A model generated the notes under the pieces. The model saw only the letters and a list, made by a program, of their open reading frames with translations. It had not been told where the DNA came from and made no database searches. Source: Pseudomonas extremaustralis (GTDB taxonomy: Bacteria > Pseudomonadota > Gammaproteobacteria > Pseudomonadales > Pseudomonadaceae). From it: a stretch of DNA of 64,000 nt. Positions 17,472 through 26,408 of this stretch are shown piece after piece. The position numbers and the translations under genes were made by a program. The stretch spans positions 2,480,001-2,544,000 of the forward strand of contig NZ_LT629689.1 in assembly GCF_900102035.1 (NCBI RefSeq), read 5' to 3'. The stretch's first letter is position 1; each line of letters opens with the position of its first letter.

Positions 17472-18185
17472 ATGTACCCCAAGAACACGTGGTATGTCGC
17501 CTGTACCCCCGATGAAATTGCGCAAAAACCCCTGGGCCGGCAGATCTGCGGCGAAAAAATGGTGTTTTATCGTGGCCATGAAGGTGCCGTGGTGGCCGTG
17601 GAGGATTTCTGCCCTCATCGCGGCGCGCCGCTCTCCCTGGGTTATGTCGAAAACGGCCGGCTGGTCTGCGGCTATCACGGCCTGGTCATGGGCGGCGACG
17701 GCAAGACCGTCGACATGCCTGGGCAGCGCGTGCGGGGTTTTCCCTGCAACAAGACCTTCGCCGCCGTTGAGCGTTATGGCTTCATCTGGGTGTGGCCGGG
17801 GGATCAGAGCCTGGCCGACCCTGCGCTGATCCACCACCTGGAATGGGCCGTGAGTGATGAGTGGGCCTATGGCGGCGGGCTGTTCGATATCCAGTGCGAT
17901 TACCGCCTGATGATCGACAACCTGATGGACCTGACCCACGAGACCTACGTCCACGCGTCCAGCATCGGCCAGAAGGAAATCGACGAAGCACTGACCGCCA
18001 GTATTCGCGAAGGCCAGGGCAAGATTTTCAGCGAGGACCTGGAGATGCTCGAACGCCAGCAACAGAACCTGCTGGCTCACCCGGAGCGCAACCTGCTCAA
18101 GCTGAATATCGATGCCGGCGGTGTGCAATCGCGTAAGGTCCTCGAACGACTGATCGCCAGGGAACGCGCCGGAGAACCGACATGA
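17472..18185 (+). CDS. vanA: Vanillate O-demethylase oxygenase subunit with an internal deletion
   Basis: Starting from MYPKNTWYVACTPDEIA at 17472 (GGAGAG upstream; an in-frame 17403 start lacks family sequence), the frame gives 237 residues. Pseudomonas VanA is normally about 353-355. Rieske ligands are intact: C47/H49 (CPHRG) and C66/H69 (CGYHG). The start of the iron site is present (D153, H156, H161 in MDLTHETYVH). At residue 173 the sequence jumps from IGQKEIDEA directly to LTASIREGQGKIFSEDLEML, which belongs near the C-terminus of ordinary VanA. The substrate-pocket strands and the third iron ligand should lie in the missing part of about 115 residues. The frame is preserved, but activity is doubtful. 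It overlaps vanB as ATGA. Confidence 0.9.
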   Translation: MYPKNTWYVACTPDEIAQKPLGRQICGEKMVFYRGHEGAVVAVEDFCPHRGAPLSLGYVENGRLVCGYHGLVMGGDGKTVDMPGQRVRGFPCNKTFAAVERYGFIWVWPGDQSLADPALIHHLEWAVSDEWAYGGGLFDIQCDYRLMIDNLMDLTHETYVHASSIGQKEIDEALTASIREGQGKIFSEDLEMLERQQQNLLAHPERNLLKLNIDAGGVQSRKVLERLIARERAGEPT

Positions 18186-19132
18186 TTGAGGTCGTGGTGA
18201 CAGCCCGTCGCACGCAAGCCCAGGACATTTGCAGCTATGAACTGGCCAGCGTCGATGGCCAGCCGCTGCCGGCCTTCAGTGCCGGCGCGCATATCGACGT
18301 GCACCTGCCAGGTGGGCTGGTGCGGCAATACTCCCTGTGCAATCACCCAGAAGAACGGCATCGCTACCTGATCGGCGTGCTCAAGGACCCGGCGTCACGG
18401 GGAGGCTCGCGCAGCCTGCATGAACAGATCCACGAAGGTGCCCGCTTGCAGATCAGCGCACCGCGCAACCTCTTCCCCCTGGCCCACGACGCCCGACGTA
18501 GCCTGCTGTTTGCCGGAGGCATCGGCATCACCCCGATCCTGTGCATGGCCGAGCGCCTGGCCCATATGGGCGCCGACTTCCACCTGCACTATTGCGCCCG
18601 CGCCGAAGAACGCGCGGCGTTTGTGCAGCGCCTCAAGGCGTCGGCCTTTGCCGAGCGGGTGCACTTGCATTTCGATGAACAGCCCGACACCGCCCTGAAT
18701 GCCGCCGAAGTGCTGGCGGCGCCCGAAGACGATGTGCACCTGTATGTCTGCGGCCCCGGCGGTTTCATGCAGCATGTGCTCGACAGCGCCCGGGCTCAGG
18801 GCTGGCAGGAGGAGCGTCTGCATCGCGAGTATTTCGCCGCAGCGCCGACCGACAATCGTCTCGATGGCGGATTTTCAGTACAGGTCGCCAGCAGCGGCCA
18901 GGTCTTCGACATCCCTGCCGACAAGAGCGTGGTCCAGGTCCTGGAAAGCCATGGCATTGAGATTGCCGTGTCCTGCGAACAGGGGATTTGCGGCACCTGC
19001 CTGACCCGCGTGCTCGACGGCATCACGGAGCACCGCGACCTGTTCCTCACCGAACAGGAGCAAGCGCTCAACGACCAGTTCACGCCCTGCTGCTCGCGCG
19101 CGAAGACCCCGTTGCTGGTGCTCGATATCTGA
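18182..19132 (+). CDS. vanB: Vanillate O-demethylase reductase subunit
   Basis: This 316-residue IA-type oxygenase reductase has three parts. They are an FMN domain with VRQYSLCN (about 48-54), an NAD domain with LFAGGIGITPILCM (about 109-122) and YVCGPGGFM, and a C-terminal plant-type [2Fe-2S] domain with C265, C270 and C273 in CEQGICGTC plus C303. It passes electrons from NADH to VanA. All motifs look complete, in contrast to the shortened vanA. It ends 6 bases from the convergent vanR stop. Confidence 0.94.
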   Translation: MIEVVVTARRTQAQDICSYELASVDGQPLPAFSAGAHIDVHLPGGLVRQYSLCNHPEERHRYLIGVLKDPASRGGSRSLHEQIHEGARLQISAPRNLFPLAHDARRSLLFAGGIGITPILCMAERLAHMGADFHLHYCARAEERAAFVQRLKASAFAERVHLHFDEQPDTALNAAEVLAAPEDDVHLYVCGPGGFMQHVLDSARAQGWQEERLHREYFAAAPTDNRLDGGFSVQVASSGQVFDIPADKSVVQVLESHGIEIAVSCEQGICGTCLTRVLDGITEHRDLFLTEQEQALNDQFTPCCSRAKTPLLVLDI

Positions 19133-19138
19133 CCCCCA

Positions 19139-19852
19139 TCACGGCGCGGGCAGAATGACCTTCATCCGTTCGTTGGCAGTGGCGGAACTGAAGATCTCGG
19201 CATAACGCAAGGTCGCGTTGGCATGCTCGCGCATGATGGCTTCGGCCCGCGCGCCCTGGCGATTGACCAGGGCATCGAACACCGAGTGATGTTGCATGTG
19301 GGCATAGTTGAAACGTCGGTACTCACGGGCCATGTCTTCGCGATCCACCGCCAGCGCCGTGACGGATGCGAACGGCAGATGGTCGTTGCGCGCCAGCGCG
19401 TCGGCGATCGCCGGGTTGTGGCTGCCTGCGACGATGACGTGGTGAAAGCGCATGTTCAGGTCGTGATAGACCTCAAGGTCATCCTCGGTCACGTAGCCCT
19501 TGTCGAACAACTGGTCGCCTTCGACCAGGCAGCGCTCGAGCGTTGCACGCGCCTCATCGGACAAACCGCGCTCGGCGGTCTGACGCGCCGCCAGGCCTTC
19601 CAGCACGCCGCGCACTTCGACGGCGCCGGCGATGTCGCTGGCGCTGACCGAACGCACTTGATAGCCGCGCCCGCCAAACGGCACCAGCAAGCCTTCCTGC
19701 TCAAGGGTTCGGAACGCCATGCGCACGGGCATGCGCGACACGCCGAAGCGCTGCGCCGTGGGAATCTCCATCAGCCGCTCGCCGGCCGCCAACTCTCCGC
19801 TGGCAATCATCTTGCGCAGTGCGACCAGCACCAATTGACCGGGTTTACTCAT
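19139..19852 (-). CDS. vanR: GntR-family regulator (FadR subgroup), probable VanR
   Basis: The 237-residue regulator has an N-terminal winged helix (LVLVALRKMIASGELAAGERLMEIPTAQRFGVSRMPVRMAFRTLEQEGLLVPFGGRGYQVR) and a C-terminal all-helical FCD ligand domain with metal-binding histidines (for example NMRFHHVIVAGSHN and HMQHHSVF). It is convergent with vanAB, as in other pseudomonads, where VanR represses vanAB until vanillate is present. The two GGATCC-centred palindromes upstream of vanA fit its known operator type. Confidence 0.88.
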   Translation of the reverse strand: MSKPGQLVLVALRKMIASGELAAGERLMEIPTAQRFGVSRMPVRMAFRTLEQEGLLVPFGGRGYQVRSVSASDIAGAVEVRGVLEGLAARQTAERGLSDEARATLERCLVEGDQLFDKGYVTEDDLEVYHDLNMRFHHVIVAGSHNPAIADALARNDHLPFASVTALAVDREDMAREYRRFNYAHMQHHSVFDALVNRQGARAEAIMREHANATLRYAEIFSSATANERMKVILPAP

Positions 19853-19909
19853 CCAGGCGACTTCCAGAAAAACCGTGGGTCGCCATAGTACCGCAAGCGC
19901 CTGGCCTCG

Positions 19910-21664
19910 TCAGACGAACGCCAAGGCCGCGCACGCAGCGTCTATCGCCCCCAAGTGCTGGGCCAACCGGGACGGCAGGTAATCGAAAAAGAACCCGGCG
20001 CTTTGCAGCTTGGCGGCGCGCAGCGGATCGTCGTCGGGCAATGCCCTGGACACCCGCGCGGCCCGTGCCCAGGCCATGGCCAGCAGGGTCACGCCACAGA
20101 GTTGGAGAAAGTCCGGCGCCGCCCGATAGGGATACTCGCTGTCGTGTCGCGTGCGCTCGCGGATGGCCTCGACCACATCGGCCAGCGTGTCACACAGGCT
20201 GCCGAGTGCGCGGGCGAACCCCGCGCACTCGGCATATTCACCACCCTGCCCGGCCTCGGTACGCAGCGCTGCCAGCAGCAGGCCGAAGGCACGCCCGTCG
20301 TCCCCCAGCACCTTGCGCAGCAGCAGGTCATTGGCCTGGATCTCGTTGCTGCCCTCATAGATCATCGCGATGCGACTGTCCCGTAGCGTTTGCTCGATGG
20401 CGAACTCGGCGACGTAGCCGTAGCCGCCGAACACCTGCAACCCATTGCTCGCCTGACGAAAACCCTGCTCGGTGAAAAACGCCTTGATGATCGGCGTCAG
20501 CAACGGCGCCAGTTGGCCGGCGCTTTCGCGGGCCTGCGGGTCGGGGTCATGCTCGGCCTGATCGAGCAAGTGCGCAGCCCAATAGCCGATGGCGCGCATG
20601 CCCTCGCTGGTGGTGCGCAACTCCAGCAGCACGCGGCGCATGGCCGGGTGATACAAAATCGGGTCCGCCGCCTGGGCTGGCACCCCTTGGGGGCGTGACG
20701 GTGCGCGCATCTGTACGCGCTCGGCGGCGTACTGCCGGGCGTTCTGCCACGCGGCCTCGACATGCCCCAGGCCTTGTAGGCCGACATGCAAGCGCGCCGA
20801 ATTCATCATCACGAACATCGCCGCCAGGCCGCGATTGGCGTCGCCGATCAGCCAGCCTCGAGCACCGTCGAAGACCAGGGAACAGGTGGCGCTGCCCTTG
20901 ATGCCCATCTTGTGTTCAATGCCGTCACACCGCACACCGTTGAGCTGGCCGTCGTCGAGTAACTTGGGCACCAGGAACAGGGAAATCCCACGACTGCCCG
21001 GCGGTGCATCGGGCAAGCGCGCCAGGACCAGGTGCAGGATATTGGCGGTCAAGTCGTGCTCGCCGCCGGAGATAAACAGCTTGCTACCGCTCAGGCGGTA
21101 ACTGTCATCGGCCTGCGGCTCGGCGCGACAGCGCAGCAAGCCCACATCGCTGCCGGCCTGGGGCTCGGTCAGGCACATGGTGGGCAAGGCCTGGCCGCTG
21201 ACGATATCGGGCAGGTAACGCGCCTGCAGCCAGGGCGCGGCGTGGGCCTTGAGGCACAGGTAGGCGCCGTGGGCGATCCCGGTGTACATGGCCCAGGCGT
21301 GATTGCTGGCGTAGAGCATCTCTTGCAGCGCGGCGTCGAGCAGTTGCGGCAAGCCCTGCCCGCCCAACGCTTCAGCACACGCCAACGCGGGCCAGCCGCC
21401 GTCGACATAGGCGCGATAGGCCTCGGCAAACCCCTCGGGGGTGCTGACCTGGCCGGCGGCCCAGCGGCAACCTTGACGATCACCGCTGCTGTTCAACGGC
21501 GCCAGCACGCCCTGGCTGAAGCGCCCGGCCTCTTCCAATACCTGAACGGCCAAGGCCATGTCCAATGCCTCGAAGGCCGGACTGCGACTCCACGCCTGGG
21601 GGGCTTGCAGCCAGTGTTCCAGCACAAATTGCATGTCGCGCAGGGGCGCCTGATAGCTCCACAT
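19910..21664 (-). CDS. acd: Acyl-CoA dehydrogenase of the ferulate cluster
   Basis: This FAD-dependent acyl-CoA dehydrogenase has the C-terminal extension typical of ~590-residue FadE-like members. I prefer the ATG at 21664 (584 residues) because GAGG sits 6 bases upstream; an ATG 12 bases earlier (21676) is possible. The CLTEPQAGSDVG and LSGSKLFISGGEHD segments line the flavin site. The catalytic glutamate is in MIYEGSNEIQ (about residue 437). In P. putida and P. fluorescens a gene of this kind accompanies aat and is thought to serve a minor beta-oxidation route for feruloyl-CoA. It is last in the ech operon. Confidence 0.87.
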   Translation of the reverse strand: MWSYQAPLRDMQFVLEHWLQAPQAWSRSPAFEALDMALAVQVLEEAGRFSQGVLAPLNSSGDRQGCRWAAGQVSTPEGFAEAYRAYVDGGWPALACAEALGGQGLPQLLDAALQEMLYASNHAWAMYTGIAHGAYLCLKAHAAPWLQARYLPDIVSGQALPTMCLTEPQAGSDVGLLRCRAEPQADDSYRLSGSKLFISGGEHDLTANILHLVLARLPDAPPGSRGISLFLVPKLLDDGQLNGVRCDGIEHKMGIKGSATCSLVFDGARGWLIGDANRGLAAMFVMMNSARLHVGLQGLGHVEAAWQNARQYAAERVQMRAPSRPQGVPAQAADPILYHPAMRRVLLELRTTSEGMRAIGYWAAHLLDQAEHDPDPQARESAGQLAPLLTPIIKAFFTEQGFRQASNGLQVFGGYGYVAEFAIEQTLRDSRIAMIYEGSNEIQANDLLLRKVLGDDGRAFGLLLAALRTEAGQGGEYAECAGFARALGSLCDTLADVVEAIRERTRHDSEYPYRAAPDFLQLCGVTLLAMAWARAARVSRALPDDDPLRAAKLQSAGFFFDYLPSRLAQHLGAIDAACAALAFV

Positions 21665-21707
21665 AGGAAACCTCATCGAATCAAAAAAAGGAGTGCGGCT
21701 TAGAAAC

Positions 21708-22949
21708 TCAAGCGCGATACGCCGGGTTCTCGATCAACAACGCCATGCCCTGCCCGCCGCCGACACACGCAGCGGCAATCCCGTAGCGCAGGTTATGCGC
21801 GCGCAATTGCCGGGCCAGGGTCATGACCAGGCGCACGCCGGTGGCGGCCAGTGGATGCCCCAGCCCGAGGGAACCGCCCTGGACGTTGAGCCGGCCGCTG
21901 TCCAGCTCCAGTTCCTGGACCACCGCCAGCACTTGGGCGGCCTGGGCTTCGTTGATCTCGAAGCGGCCGATGTCGTCCAGGCTCAACCCGCTGCGTTGCA
22001 GCAGCAGACGGATCGCCGGCACCGGGCCGATGCCCATGAACTCGGGGGCTACGCCGACCACCGCGCTGGCCAGCAGCCGGGCCAGGGCCGGACGCGTACA
22101 GGCCGAGGCACGCCCCACCAGCGCCGCCGCCGCGCCATCGACCACCGCGCAACTGTTGCCGGCGGTTTGCACGCCGTCCGGGTGCACGGCGCGCAAGCGT
22201 GCCAACGCCGCAAGGGTGGTGGAACGCGGGTGACTGTCTTCGGTGACCGCATCGGCGCGGCGCGCCAGGCTGATGCCCCTCGGCCGATACCCCTCAAGCT
22301 CGAACACCTGGTTATCGACCGTGACGATCTCGTCAACCCAGGCGCCGTCACGCTGCGCCTGCAAGGCGCGCTGATGGCTGTCGCGGGCGTAGCGGTCCAC
22401 CGCCTCGCGGCTCAGGCCATGGCGACGCGCCAGGTTGTCGGCGGTGGCGATCATGTCCAGGGCCGGCGCCGGGTCGTACAGTGCCTCCCAGAGAAAATCC
22501 TTGAATTGCACCGCGCCGCCGAGACGAAAGCCATCGCGGTGGGTGTAGGCCGCAATCGGGTTGCGCGACATCGACTCACTGGCCACACACAACACCAGTT
22601 GGGCCTCGTCGCGCAGCTGCTCGGCGGCCTGGCGCAACAGCTCGAAACCGGTGGCACAGATGCGCTGTACCCCCAGCGCCGGGACCGACTGCGCCACACC
22701 GCTGTACAAACCGATATGCCGGGGCAGCAAATACGCATCGAAGCTGGCCTGGGCCATGGAGCCGGCCAGCACGCTGTCCACCGCCAGGGGGTCGATGCCC
22801 GCGCGGGCCAGCACTTCACGGCCGACCTTGATGCCCAGGTCGATGGGTGAAACCTGGGACAGCGCCCCGCCGAGGTCGACCCACGGCGTGCGCACCGCCT
22901 CGAAAATCGCCGCATCGGCGAATGCCGAGTATTGGCCGATGCGCTTCAA
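21708..22949 (-). CDS. aat: Thiolase (beta-ketothiolase) of the ferulate cluster
   Basis: The 413-residue thiolase has the acyl-accepting cysteine C98 in RICATGFE, the histidine in GGSLGLGHPLAATG and the second cysteine in AAACVGGGQG. No ATG fits the N-terminus MKRIGQYSAFADAAIFEAVRTPW. Translation appears to begin at a TTG at 22949, which overlaps the fcs stop as TTGA. Gene order ech-vdh-fcs-aat-acd matches known Pseudomonas ferulate loci. Its role in the beta-oxidative branch is inferred from family. Confidence 0.88.
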   Translation of the reverse strand: MKRIGQYSAFADAAIFEAVRTPWVDLGGALSQVSPIDLGIKVGREVLARAGIDPLAVDSVLAGSMAQASFDAYLLPRHIGLYSGVAQSVPALGVQRICATGFELLRQAAEQLRDEAQLVLCVASESMSRNPIAAYTHRDGFRLGGAVQFKDFLWEALYDPAPALDMIATADNLARRHGLSREAVDRYARDSHQRALQAQRDGAWVDEIVTVDNQVFELEGYRPRGISLARRADAVTEDSHPRSTTLAALARLRAVHPDGVQTAGNSCAVVDGAAAALVGRASACTRPALARLLASAVVGVAPEFMGIGPVPAIRLLLQRSGLSLDDIGRFEINEAQAAQVLAVVQELELDSGRLNVQGGSLGLGHPLAATGVRLVMTLARQLRAHNLRYGIAAACVGGGQGMALLIENPAYRA

Positions 22950-24820
22950 GGCTGGGACCCGGCACGCAGGATCGTGACGTCCTCACCGCGATACAGCGCC
23001 TCGACCTTGGCGGCACGCCATTGCAACACCGCACGCTGGTTGATCGAGCCCTTGTCGGTGATTTCCCCACGGTCGATGGACGCGGGCTCGTCGAGCAACG
23101 CAATCCACTCCAGGCGACTGGCATTGCCGGTGGCCTCGCGATTGAGGCGCTGCAACCAGTCTGCGAACCAGTGGCGCACCGGCGCGCTGGCCAGCACCTC
23201 GGCGTCGCTGGCCTCGGCGTTCAAACCTGCCAGCCGGCGGCATTCGTAGAGTCTGGGGAACACCAGGGCCCCCAGGCATTCGCGGTCCGGCGCGGCAATC
23301 ACCAGGTCCTGCACATAGGGCGAACCTTCGAGCACCGCGCGATTGCGCAACGGACCGACACTGACAAACACGCCGGAGGACAGTTTGAAGTCCTCGGCAA
23401 TGCGCCCGTCGAACATCAGCCCCAGTTGCGGCCGATTCGGGTCGGCCAGCTTGATCGCATCCCCCGAGCAATAAAAACCCTGTGGGTCGAAAACCTCGGC
23501 GGTTTGCTCGGGGGCGCGCCAGTACCCCGGCATGATGTGCGGCCCGCGAAAGCGGCCTTCGAACTTGCCGTCCACCGGTACCAGCCGCACCTCGCAGCCC
23601 GGCGCGGGCAAACCGATATAACCGGCCATGGACAGCGGCCCGGTGGTGAAAGTGCAGGACGGTGCGGCTTCGGTCATGCCCAGTCCGGCCATCATGCGGA
23701 TGCGTTCGCCGCAGTGCAGCTCGGCCACGCGGTCAAGACGATCCCAGACACTTTGGGAAAGGCCGGCGGCGGCGAAAAAGAACAGTTTCATCCGCGCAAA
23801 AAACCGCTCGCGCAACTCAGCGTCCTGCTCCAGGGCGCTGACCAACTCTTCCCAGCCCTTGGGCACCGTCAGATAGGCCGTAGGCGACACCTCCTTGAGA
23901 TTGCGCAGGGTCTCGGCAAACCCCTGGGCCGTGGGTTTGCCTTCGTCGAGGTAAAAGGTGCCGCCGTTGTAAAGCACGATGCCGACGTTGTGGCTGCCGC
24001 CGAATGTGTGGTTCCACGGCAGCCAGTCCACCAGCACTGGCGGTTCTTCACCGAACACCGGAAAGGTCTGCAACAGCATTTGCTGGTTGGCGCAGAGCAT
24101 GCGCTGGGTGGTGATCACCGCCTTAGGCAATTTAGTCGAGCCCGAGGTGAACAGAAACTTGGCGATGCTGTCCGGACCGGTGGCCATGAAGGCCTGGTCG
24201 GCGGCACTGCCAGCGGCGGTTTGCAGCAGGCTGGCGAAGCTGACTTGGGCGCGCCCCGGCACGTGGCCGCGCACGCTGATCAGCGGCGTCTCGGCGGGCA
24301 ATACCGCGTCGATCGCGCGCTGGTAGGCCGCCGCATCGCTGACGAACACCAGCCCCGGTTGCAGCAGGTCGCAGACATGCCGCAGCTTGGCGAAATCCTG
24401 GGACAGCAATGAATAGGCCGGCGACACCGGGCAGTAGGGAATGCCGGCGTACATCGCCCCGAGCGCCACCTGCAAATGCTCGATGTCGTTGCCCGAGAGC
24501 AAGGCCAGCGGCTTATCCGCCGACAGCCCATAGCTCAAAAGGCCCTGGGCAATCGCGCGCACGCTGTCGAGCATTTCACGGTAACTGACCCGGCGCCAAT
24601 CGCCACCGCGCTGGCGTGCGGCGATAAACGTCTGCTCGGGCCGCACCTGGGCCCAGTGCACCAGCCGGTCGAGCAAGCGCGTCGGCAACTCGGCCAGGGG
24701 TTCCAGGGAGCGCATATGCAGCACGCCCTGCTCCTCAGTGACCGCCACCGGTGCGTGGCCGATGGAGACCTCGCGGTATCGCGGTGCGGGCTGGGGTTGC
24801 GATCTGAATTCGGAACTCAC
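22946..24820 (-). CDS. fcs: Feruloyl-CoA synthetase
   Basis: This ANL ligase activates ferulate, p-coumarate and caffeate to CoA thioesters. The ribosome site decides the start: GGAGGA precedes a GTG at 24820 by 7 bases. Upstream TTG and ATG codons (24838, 24835) overlap or precede that site. This gives 624 residues beginning VSSEFRSQPQPAPRYREV. Motifs are FLFTSGSTKLPKAVITT, DWLPWNHTFGGSHN, AGLGMTEAAPS and [25 protein letters not shown]. It lies between vdh and aat. A paralogue sits at 903-2762 in the other aromatic operon. Confidence 0.93.
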   Translation of the reverse strand: MSSEFRSQPQPAPRYREVSIGHAPVAVTEEQGVLHMRSLEPLAELPTRLLDRLVHWAQVRPEQTFIAARQRGGDWRRVSYREMLDSVRAIAQGLLSYGLSADKPLALLSGNDIEHLQVALGAMYAGIPYCPVSPAYSLLSQDFAKLRHVCDLLQPGLVFVSDAAAYQRAIDAVLPAETPLISVRGHVPGRAQVSFASLLQTAAGSAADQAFMATGPDSIAKFLFTSGSTKLPKAVITTQRMLCANQQMLLQTFPVFGEEPPVLVDWLPWNHTFGGSHNVGIVLYNGGTFYLDEGKPTAQGFAETLRNLKEVSPTAYLTVPKGWEELVSALEQDAELRERFFARMKLFFFAAAGLSQSVWDRLDRVAELHCGERIRMMAGLGMTEAAPSCTFTTGPLSMAGYIGLPAPGCEVRLVPVDGKFEGRFRGPHIMPGYWRAPEQTAEVFDPQGFYCSGDAIKLADPNRPQLGLMFDGRIAEDFKLSSGVFVSVGPLRNRAVLEGSPYVQDLVIAAPDRECLGALVFPRLYECRRLAGLNAEASDAEVLASAPVRHWFADWLQRLNREATGNASRLEWIALLDEPASIDRGEITDKGSINQRAVLQWRAAKVEALYRGEDVTILRAGSQP

Positions 24821-24882
24821 AAGGGTGTCCTCCATCAAGGCGGATCAACGCCGCCTTGTTATTGTTATGTCGCGGCGCCTGC

Positions 24883-26331
24883 TCAGATCGGGTAGTGCCG
24901 TGGCCCGTTCTGCAAGGTCACCCAGCGCAACTGCGTGAAGTGCTCGATGGAGGCCTTGCCACCAAAACTGCCGTAGCCGCTGGACTTGACCCCGCCAAAG
25001 GGCATCTGCGCCTCGTCATGCACGGTCGGGCCGTTGATATGGCAAATGCCCGATTCCACCCGCTGCGCCAGGGCCAGTGCACGCCCGGTATCGCGACTGA
25101 AAATCGCCGCCGACAGGCCAAACTCGGAGTCGTTGGCCAGGCGCAGCAGCGCTTCATCGCCGTCACCGCGCAGCAGCACCGCCACCGGGCCGAAGGATTC
25201 TTCGCGGTACAAGCGCATGTGTTCGGTGACGCCATCGATCAGGGTCGGCTGCAGGATGCTGCCCTCCAGTTGCCCACCGGCCACCAGGCGCGCGCCCTTG
25301 CCCAGGGCGTCGTCGATCAGCGCTTTGATGCGGGTGCCGGCGCTGGCGTCCACCAGGGAGCCGAGTACCGAATCCGGCGCAGCGGGGTCACCCGCGTGCA
25401 GGGTCGCGAGCTTGGCGGTGAGCTTGGCGATAAACGCATCGGCGACCTTGGTGTCGACGATCAAGCGCTCGGTCGACATGCAGATCTGCCCCTGGTTGAA
25501 GTAGGCGCCAAACGCAGCCGCTGCCACCGCCGCGTCCAGGTCGGCGTCGTCGAGCACCAGCAGCGGCGCCTTGCCGCCCAGTTCCAGCAAGGCTGGCTTG
25601 AGGTGGCGCGCCGAGAGTTCGCCGACGATCCGCCCGACATGGGTCGAACCGGTGAAGTTGACCCGGCGCACGGCAGGGTTGGCGATCAGCCGCGCAACAA
25701 TCGCCGCGGCATCTTGCGGGGCATTGCTGATGACATTGACCACCCCATCGCCCAGGCCGGCATCCTGCAAGACCTGGCCGATCAGGCGATGCACCGCCGG
25801 GCTCAGTTCAGAGGCCTTGAGCACCACGGTATTGCCGCAGGCCAGCGGCATGGCGATGGCACGCGTGGCAAGAATGACCGGGGCATTCCATGGCGCGATC
25901 CCCAGCACCACGCCGCAAGGCTGACGCAGGGCCATGGCAAAACTGCCCGGTACATCGGAGGGGATCACTTCACCGGTGATCTGGGTGGTCATCGATGCCG
26001 CTTCGCGCAGCATATTGGCCGCCAGGCGTACGTTGAAGCCGTACCAGTTGGCCATGGCGCCGGTTTCGCCGGCGGCGGCGATGAACTCATCACTGCGCGC
26101 CTGCAATTGCTCGGCGGCGTTGAGCAAACGGGTGCGGCGTTCGTTCGGGGCCAGCGCGGCCCAGGCGGGAAACGCGGCTTGGGCGGCAGCCACGGCGGCA
26201 TCGGCATCTTCCAGGGTCGCGGCGGCAACCCGCGAAACCACGTCACCGGTCACCGGGTTGCGACGCTCGAAGGTTCGACCGTCGCGGGCGGGGCACGACT
26301 GGCCGCCAATCAACAGGGGCACGTCCAGCAT
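24883..26331 (-). CDS. vdh: Vanillin dehydrogenase
   Basis: The 482-residue aldehyde dehydrogenase oxidises vanillin (and related benzaldehydes) to vanillate with NAD(P). The NAD region holds APWNAP and NFTGSTHVG. The general base is E250 in LLELGGKAP and the catalytic cysteine is C284 in NQGQICMSTE. Length and position immediately downstream of ech agree with vdh of P. fluorescens and P. putida. Its product feeds VanAB, whose oxygenase gene here is internally shortened. Confidence 0.93.
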   Translation of the reverse strand: MLDVPLLIGGQSCPARDGRTFERRNPVTGDVVSRVAAATLEDADAAVAAAQAAFPAWAALAPNERRTRLLNAAEQLQARSDEFIAAAGETGAMANWYGFNVRLAANMLREAASMTTQITGEVIPSDVPGSFAMALRQPCGVVLGIAPWNAPVILATRAIAMPLACGNTVVLKASELSPAVHRLIGQVLQDAGLGDGVVNVISNAPQDAAAIVARLIANPAVRRVNFTGSTHVGRIVGELSARHLKPALLELGGKAPLLVLDDADLDAAVAAAAFGAYFNQGQICMSTERLIVDTKVADAFIAKLTAKLATLHAGDPAAPDSVLGSLVDASAGTRIKALIDDALGKGARLVAGGQLEGSILQPTLIDGVTEHMRLYREESFGPVAVLLRGDGDEALLRLANDSEFGLSAAIFSRDTGRALALAQRVESGICHINGPTVHDEAQMPFGGVKSSGYGSFGGKASIEHFTQLRWVTLQNGPRHYPI

Positions 26332-26408
26332 GGTGATTCCTCTTTATTGTCTTTATCGGGAACACGTTCAAGCAGGGTCACAACAGTGCGGCCCGCAGGC
26401 CGCACACT

